Below, in pieces: positions 59,291 through 64,000 of a stretch of DNA of 64,000 nucleotides (positions within the stretch are counted from its first letter, which is position 1; each line of letters opens with the position of its first letter). The notes under the pieces were generated by a model. The model saw only the letters and a list, made by a program, of their open reading frames with translations, was not told where the DNA came from and did no database searches. A program made the position numbers and the translations under genes. The stretch is from the NCBI GenBank assembly GCA_905221605.1, contig CAJNDS010000058.1:534492-598491 (forward strand), written 5' to 3'. Source of the DNA: Symbiodinium natans. Its lineage: Eukaryota > Sar > Dinophyceae > Suessiales > Symbiodiniaceae.

Positions 59291-59962
59291 ATCCCCTGCA
59301 ACCCTAAACCCTAAACCCTAAACCCTAAACCCTAAACCCTAAACCCTAAACCCTAAACCCTAAACCCTAAACCCCAAGCAAGCCCACCACTTCATACTGT
59401 GTAGGGCAAACACAAATAGATAAATAAATATAAACAAATAAATAAATAAATATATACATATATATATATACACACGCACATTTAAACTTATTAGTTTCTT
59501 CAAAAAAAGCCAAAGCCCTAAACTCTAACCAGTACAAACTACCGCTAAAGATAGTCTTGCAAACAAATGGGACCCCAAATCCTATTCAATCCTTCATCCT
59601 CTGCCCGAAAAACCCTCAGCTCCCCTAAACCCTAAGCCCTAAGCCCTAAACCCCAAACCCTATATAAACCCTAAACCCCAAACCCCAAACCCTAAACCCT
59701 AAACCCTATACCTTCTAAGTAGGGCTACAGCTTAGGTTTCGGCTTTGGGGGGCCTCTCCAACTTCAGCTTTTCAGGGTTTAGGGTCTTAAGCTCAGCAGA
59801 AACTCGGCTTCTGCAGGGCCTTGTGCTGGACAGCGGGTTTAGGGTTTAGGGTTTAAGGATAGGGTTAGGGTTTAGAGTTTAGGATCTAGGGTTTAGGGTT
59901 TAGGGTTCAGGGTCTGGGGTTTGGTTGTTGGTGGTTGGTGGTTTGGTGGTTGCTCAGATAGT
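59291..59962. other. Intron-like stretch
   Basis: CCCTAAA tract (59299-59375), AT microsatellite (59415-59475), then more tracts. No coding segment supported. Confidence 0.5.
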
Positions 59963-60066
59963 TAGGCGTCAGTGAGGAGCTTCTGTTGGCAAACCGATAA
60001 ACCTTGCACCATGTGCCTCTTCTCCACCCCGGGCCTGTTCAAGAACTCCAAACCCTGTGCCTTAAC
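59963..60066 (-). CDS. Candidate exon after introner D5, possible 3' end of a gene
   Basis: CTGGAG|GTT, phase 0. Reads VKAQGLEFLNRPGVEKRHMV, then QGLSVCQQKLLTDA and a TAA. Either a terminal exon, or it splices out earlier at TCG|GTTTGC. Confidence 0.65.
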
Positions 60067-60185
60067 CTCCAGAACCGTATGTCGGTTTTCGATATTAGGG
60101 TACGTTATCTGGGGGTCCTTATTATCAGAGGATCCCTGTCATTTGAGGTCTAGAGTAGGGGTCCTCATTTTCTTTCGCCCCCTAC
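60067..60185 (-). mobile_element. Introner D5, an inverted-repeat element acting as an intron
   Basis: Best-supported member of family D. On the minus strand the upstream exon (60186-60248, 21 codons) ends before GTAGGGGGCG. The element then carries the family core (a GGATCC-like centre and an ATTAGGGTAC block) and ends before GAG|GTT of the next exon (59963-60066). Both junctions are phase 0. Its ends match those of D1, D3 and D6 as inverted repeats with mismatches. Introners are transposon-derived introns known from dinoflagellates and other protists; assigning this family to them is inference. Confidence 0.65.
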
Positions 60186-60248
60186 AATCGCACGAGCCTC
60201 AGCGGATTCCTTTGAGAGCTCATTGGCCCTCTCGGCGTGCTTCCACGC
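60186..60248 (-). CDS. Candidate exon before introner D5
   Basis: 63 nt, GATGACAG|GCG..ATT|GTAGGG. Reads AWKHAERANELSKESAEARA; charged helix. Confidence 0.7.
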
Positions 60249-60317
60249 CTGTCATCTAAACGCTAAACCCTACACCCCACCCTAAAATTTAAGAAGCTGA
60301 ATATGACCAGCGGGGAC

Positions 60318-60430
60318 CCTGAGCATCCTGTAAACAAAGCCGAACATGTCTGAGCTCTGAGACTCTGGATTCATGTGCAGATAGATCCGCGCATTGGGGA
60401 AAGCGACCCACCACTTCGACCCCAAAGGAG
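60318..60430 (-). CDS. Candidate exon
   Basis: Pyrimidine-rich DNA precedes the acceptor. Reads LGSKWWVAFPNARIYLHMNP, then SSDMFGFVYRMLR; donor GTCCCC. Confidence 0.65.
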
Positions 60431-60861
60431 CTGCTTGGGGAGGGGGGGGGGGGAGGGGAAGGGGGGAAGGGGCGGGGGGGAAGGGGCGGGAGGGAGGGGA
60501 AGGGGCTCATAACCTAAACCTCCAGGATCCTACACCCCCACTAAAATTCAAAGTTTACGGTTTAGGGTTCTGGGTTGTCCGCCCAAACCCTAAACCCTCA
60601 ACCCTCAAGCCTGAACCCTGAGCCCTTCCTCACTATCGTCGACGCCAAGTCCTGCCTAACCCAAAGCCCTTGAAGCCCTTAGCCCCAAGCCCCAAACCCC
60701 AAACCCCAAACCCCAAACCCTAAACCCCAAACCCCAAACCCGAAACCCGAAACCCTAAACCCTAAACCCTAAACCCTAAGGCCCTAAACCCTAAACCCTC
60801 AATGGCCCCATAAAGCCCCCGAAGGCCATGAAGTCCCTGGCTTTGGCGACGCATTCCAAGG

Positions 60862-60905
60862 CACCTCGTGGATGGCATGCTCCCGGGCCTTAGTTTCGGT
60901 GGCCC
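60862..60905 (-). CDS. Candidate exon
   Basis: TCAAAG|G..GAG|GTGCCT; ATETKAREHAIHE. Confidence 0.6.
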
Positions 60906-60927
60906 TTTGAGGGTCGTTTGGTTTGGG

Positions 60928-61215
60928 GTTTAGGGTTTAGGGTTTAGGGTTTAGGGTTTAGGGTTTAGGGTTTAGGGTTTAGGGTTTAGGGTGTGGGTTT
61001 AGGGTTTAGGGTTTAGGGTTTAGGGTTTAGGGTTTTGGGTTTAGGGTTTAGGGTTCAGGGTTCAGGGTTTGGGGTTTGGGGTTTGGGGTTTAGCGTTTAG
61101 GGTGTAGGGTTTAGGGCTTAGGGTTTAGGGTTTAGGGTTTGGGGTTTGGGGTTTGGGGTTTAGGGTTTGGGGTTTGGGGTTTAGGGTTTTAGGGTTTTGG
61201 GTTTGGGGTGTAGGT
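60928..61215 (+). repeat. TTTAGGG / TTTGGGG tract
   Basis: About 285 bp; perfect TTTAGGG first, then TTTGGGG-rich. Confidence 0.85.
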
Positions 61216-61275
61216 TTTACAGAGGTGGAGGGAATGCAGCCAACGCGTTCGGGCTTCAGGGTTCAGGGCATAAAC

Positions 61276-61420
61276 CGCAAATCCTCCTCAAACAGGTACT
61301 AAAACCTAAACCCTCAACCCTCACCCCGAAGCCCCTTTTAACAAAGAGACGAGTCCTCCTCAAAAAGGTACTAAACCCGGACGGAACCCTCAACCCTCAC
61401 CCCTAAAGCCCCTTTTACCC
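61276..61420. repeat. Tandem duplication of about 73 bp
   Basis: TCCTCCTCAAANAGGTACTAAA and ACCCTCAACCCTCACCCC occur twice in the same order. Confidence 0.6.
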
Positions 61421-61454
61421 TAAACCCTTAACCCTAAACCCTAAACCCTAAACC

Positions 61455-61600
61455 CGCCCGCCACCCCACTCTCTGGTCTTTTGGGGTAGGCGGGCGCTGG
61501 TCGAGCGCTCAGTGAGACCCTGCGAGGGAGCCCCACCGAGCTGGCCTCCAGGCTGGCTTACCCTCCAGGCAGGCACAGGCCGAGTCAGCAGTTGTCACTG
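61455..61600 (-). CDS. Two candidate exons (61555-61600 and 61455-61549)
   Basis: First: TTTADSACACLE-like, donor GTAAGC. Second: CTGGAG|GCC, ASSVGLPRRVSLSARPAPAY, donor GTTTAGGG. Confidence 0.5.
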
Positions 61601-61634
61601 TATTTTCTTAAATTACCCTAAACCCCGCTGTCCG

Positions 61635-61975
61635 CGCACCTTGGCCCTGGCCCTGGCCCTGGCCCCTGGCCCTGGGTCTGGCCCTGGCCCTGGCCCTGGC
61701 CCTGGCCCTGGCCTGGCCTTGACCTAATTCTGCCCTCTGGCCCTGACCCTGGCCCTCTGACCCTAGCCCTGGCCCTGCACCCTGAAATCGGCCCTGGCCC
61801 TGGCTGGCCCCTGGCCTGGCCCTGGCCCTGGCCCTGGCCCTGGCCCTGGCCCTGGCCCTGGCCCTGGCCCTGGCCCTGGCCCTGGCCCTGGCCCTGGCCC
61901 TGGCCCGGCCCTGGCGCTGCCCTCTGGCCCTGGCCTGGCCCTGGCCTGGCCCTGGCTCTGCCTGTCCTCCTGACC
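61635..61975. repeat. CCCTGG hexamer array
   Basis: About 340 bp, mostly perfect CCCTGG. On the minus strand it would encode Gly-Gln repeats in an open frame (61618-62061); a coding role is not shown. Confidence 0.85.
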
Positions 61976-61999
61976 GTGCGCCAGTTTTGCGGCTCTGGC

Positions 62000-62330
62000 C
62001 CTGGCCTCTGGCCTGTTCGAGTCATCTTACCCCCTTGCGCCAAGCCAAGCTGTCCGCGCACCAGTTTGTGTCCTGTTTCGGGGCGCTCTCCCTCTGGCTC
62101 CAGCCCTGCTTCCGTGGCGCTCTGCCCAACCCAAGCTGTTCACTGTGTGTTCTTCCTGGCTGGAGCCCCTTCGCGCCATCGCTGCCTCTCTTCTGTTCCT
62201 GGCCCATCCCTTAGCCCCTTCGCGCCAGCCCAAGCTGTCTTCACGGACCCTGCCTCGTTTCCGTCTGCTGCAGCTTTGCGCCTGGTCCACGCACCTTGTG
62301 CAAATCCCCAGAAAGGGCGTGAGTGCTGAC
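62000..62330. repeat. Three degenerate units of about 90 bp
   Basis: CCCAAGCTGT-like motifs recur at about 62045, 62130 and 62232, each followed by similar sequence. Several frames are open on both strands; none stands out. Confidence 0.45.
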
Positions 62331-62414
62331 TCATGTGATGCTTTGTAAAAAAAATAAAAGGTCTTAACTCCTTGAGAGTTGTAAGTGGGCGGGGTGGGTA
62401 GGTCTGCAGACTAC

Positions 62415-62450
62415 CGCGCGCTCCCAAAGCGCGCTCCCGTCTGGCACGCC
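62415..62450 (-). CDS. Candidate exon with telomeric acceptor
   Basis: 36 nt, TTTAG|GGC..GCG|GTAGTC; GVPDGSALWERA. Confidence 0.6.
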
Positions 62451-62517
62451 CTAAACCCTAATCCCTAAACCCTAAACCCTAATCCCTAAACCCTAAAGCC
62501 CCCTTTAAGAAAGATAC

Positions 62518-62578
62518 CAGCCCATGAGGCCCTGGCGGAATAGGCGAGGACATCTGCTGATGACTCTTTCGACTCATC
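62518..62578 (-). CDS. Candidate exon
   Basis: GTGTGCAG|GAT..CTG|GTATCT; DESKESSADVLAYSARASW. Confidence 0.65.
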
Positions 62579-62814
62579 CTGCACACAAACCCTAAACCCT
62601 AAACCCTAAACCCTAAACCCTAAACCCTAAACCCTAAACCCTAAACCCTAAACCCTAAACCCTAAACCCAACTTCTTGTTACTGAGCTTGGAACCCTAGC
62701 AAAAACTATTTTTTGCTGTTTCTGAGGAATTGTAGTACCCAAAAGTTAAAAACTATTTCCAAGTCTCCCTAAGACGTGTCGGAAGGAGGAGCATTCTGAA
62801 GGAACTTCTTCGTG

Positions 62815-62952
62815 GGAAGCCCATATAGGACTTTGGGATTTGGGGTTCAGGCACGGTTTATTCAAGGGTTGACTTAGTGTGCTAGATGAGAAGGGAAGCC
62901 TAGATAGGATTTGGGATTATTTGGGGTTGATTCAGGGGTTGACCTAGGGCGT
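62815..62952. repeat. Tandem duplication of about 70 bp
   Basis: GGGAAGCCNANATAGGA, ATTTGGGGTT and AAGGGTTGACTTAG-type blocks appear twice. Confidence 0.55.
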
Positions 62953-62995
62953 AAACTAGCTAGCGCCTTGGGAATGTCCGGACTATCACAAACAC

Positions 62996-63105
62996 ATAGT
63001 TGCTGATTTCATAAGCCCCCCCAAAAGTGTACACTTTTGGTTTTGTAGAGATTATAGTATCCCGAAAAGTGTATAAAGTGTACTCACTCAGCTACTAAGA
63101 ACATG
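62996..63105. mobile_element. Inverted-repeat element E2
   Basis: Ends TAGTTGCTGATTTCAT and ACTCACTCAGCTACTAAG are imperfect inverted repeats. The centre has a TTATAGTATCCC block shared with E3. Confidence 0.5.
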
Positions 63106-63143
63106 TAGTTACCAGTGTCACTGTGGTCCGATTCGACGCTTAC

Positions 63144-63183
63144 CTGCATACACGAAGTTTCACAGACGTCGGATGAGATGGCG
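63144..63183 (-). CDS. Candidate exon after introner D4
   Basis: GGGACAG..CAG|GTAAGC; AISSDVCETSCMQ. Confidence 0.65.
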
Positions 63184-63297
63184 CTGTCCCAACATAATGG
63201 ACTCCGAATATAGGACTCCCCCCCAAATAGCAAGATTCTCTTATCATATGGACCCCAAGAAGGTACCCCTAATTTCGGAAACCCCCCAGATTAAGAC
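63184..63297 (-). mobile_element. Introner D4
   Basis: A 114-nt intron between exons 63298-63347 and 63144-63183. The donor is GTCTTA, the acceptor ends GGGACAG, and the junction is phase 2 with one codon split AA|C. Its body (plus strand AAGGTACCCCTAATTTCGG) is the family D right arm. Confidence 0.65.
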
Positions 63298-63347
63298 TTG
63301 CAATGCTGAGACCAGGCCTTCGCTGGATGGTCTCCCATCAAAACGCC
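63298..63347 (-). CDS. Candidate exon before introner D4
   Basis: TTTCTAG|GGC..CAA|GTCTTA; GVLMGDHPAKAWSQHC. Confidence 0.65.
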
Positions 63348-63441
63348 CTAGAAAATTTAACTTATCGTCCTTTACCCGTTTAGGGTTTAGGCATTTAGGG
63401 CTTTAGGGCTTTGGGGTTTTAAGGTTTTAAGGTTTTGGGGC

Positions 63442-63505
63442 CTAGGTATTGCACAGCTTCGTTGGCAATAGCTGGATCAGGTTTGACTTCTGCAGGTGCT
63501 GCACC
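63442..63505 (-). CDS. Candidate exon with telomeric acceptor
   Basis: TTTAG|GGT; GAAPAEVKPDPAIANEAVQY; GC donor. Confidence 0.65.
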
Positions 63506-63695
63506 CTAAACCCTAAACCCTAAACCCTAAACCCTAAACCCTAAACCCTAGTAAAATCACAAGAATCCTTTTGACACTGACAAAGATGCAAAAGCATAAG
63601 TTCCTAAATTCATGCTAGTAGTAGATTACCTTCTGTATAGCTAGTGCACATGCATAAAGAGTGCTTAAAAAATCCAATCCTGCAGATTTACTCAC

Positions 63696-63742
63696 TTTTC
63701 CGAGGCTTTGGAGACAGGAAGACTGCAAAAGCGACTTTTTTC
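63696..63742 (-). CDS. Candidate exon
   Basis: TTGCAAG|GAA..AA|GTGAGT (canonical); EKSRFCSLPVSKASE. First exon seen at this edge. Confidence 0.65.
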
Positions 63743-64000
63743 CTTGCAAGCCACCGTGGAGCGCAAGTTGGGGTTTAGGGTTTAGGGTTTAGGGTTTAGG
63801 GTTTATTGGGGTTCAGGGCTTGGGGCTTGGGGTCTGAGGTTTTTAGGGATCAAAGGGCGAAATAGCAAAGCCCCCTCAAGTAACCCCGAAAACAAGTAGA
63901 AAAGAACCTAGTTTCGTCAAAATCCCACCCGCCCACGCGCCCACCCACCTACCTCACCCACCCACCCACACACACACATGACAGCAAAAGAAAAGGGTGC

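Noticed and set aside
1..64000. The window as a chromosome end
   Set aside because: Tracts occur in both orientations throughout and enclose coding segments, so they are interstitial.
1..64000. CRISPR array, rRNA, tRNA or dinoflagellate spliced-leader gene
   Set aside because: No regular spacer array and no recognisable RNA gene or leader core was seen; short tRNA genes could still be missed by eye.

Overview
The window looks like nuclear DNA of a dinoflagellate. Four signs point there. Hundreds of short TTTAGGG / CCCTAAA tracts (with TTTGGGG and GCTTAGG variants) are scattered along all 64 kb. Short coding segments end in AG|G acceptors. Their donors are GT, GC or GA, the unusual splice-site set reported for Symbiodiniaceae and relatives. 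A very large LINE-type retrotransposon lies on the same strand. I saw no bacterial-style genes, no rRNA or tRNA gene and no spliced-leader sequence.

Main reading. The window is not simply a telomere. Between the telomere-like tracts I can read well over a hundred short segments (22-294 nt) on the minus strand that look like exons. They have protein-like composition, AG|G acceptors and GT/GC/GA donors, and several neighbouring pairs join in phase. One or more long minus-strand genes therefore seem to run from about 63.7 kb down to about 0.25 kb, with introns built from telomere-like repeats and from 90-170 bp inverted-repeat elements. I cannot fix the number of genes or their ends. Many short GC-rich segments are open in more than one frame or on both strands, so individual exons are provisional. 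Function hints are few: a SAM-domain-like segment at 49.1 kb, membrane segments at 9.9, 12.4, 14.4, 14.8, 26.2, 36.0, 50.1 and 51.2 kb, a nucleotide-sugar-transporter-like set at 10.6-13.9 kb, and a possible C2-like strand at 26.5 kb.

Introns. At least ten families of short inverted-repeat elements (called A to S here) recur, and many sit exactly between two candidate exons, with the splice sites at or just outside the inverted repeats. The clearest cases are at 60067-60185, 63184-63297, the adjacent pair at 11208-11320 and 11405-11513, 31324-31436 and 48994-49113. They behave like introners, that is, mobile introns. Telomere-like tracts also supply splice sites: GTTTAGGG as donor and TTTAG|G as acceptor.

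Layout. 0.25-15.6 kb: minus-strand exons, including the transporter-like set. 16-35.8 kb: more exons, introners and two copies of a 26-bp-period repeat. 35.9-36.2 kb: a hydrophobic exon. 36.6-46.2 kb: one LINE, with telomere-like repeat on both sides and apparently inserted in an intron. 46.4-53.5 kb: exons of a membrane / SAM-like gene or genes. 53.5-63.7 kb: further exons, a CCCTGG array and introners.
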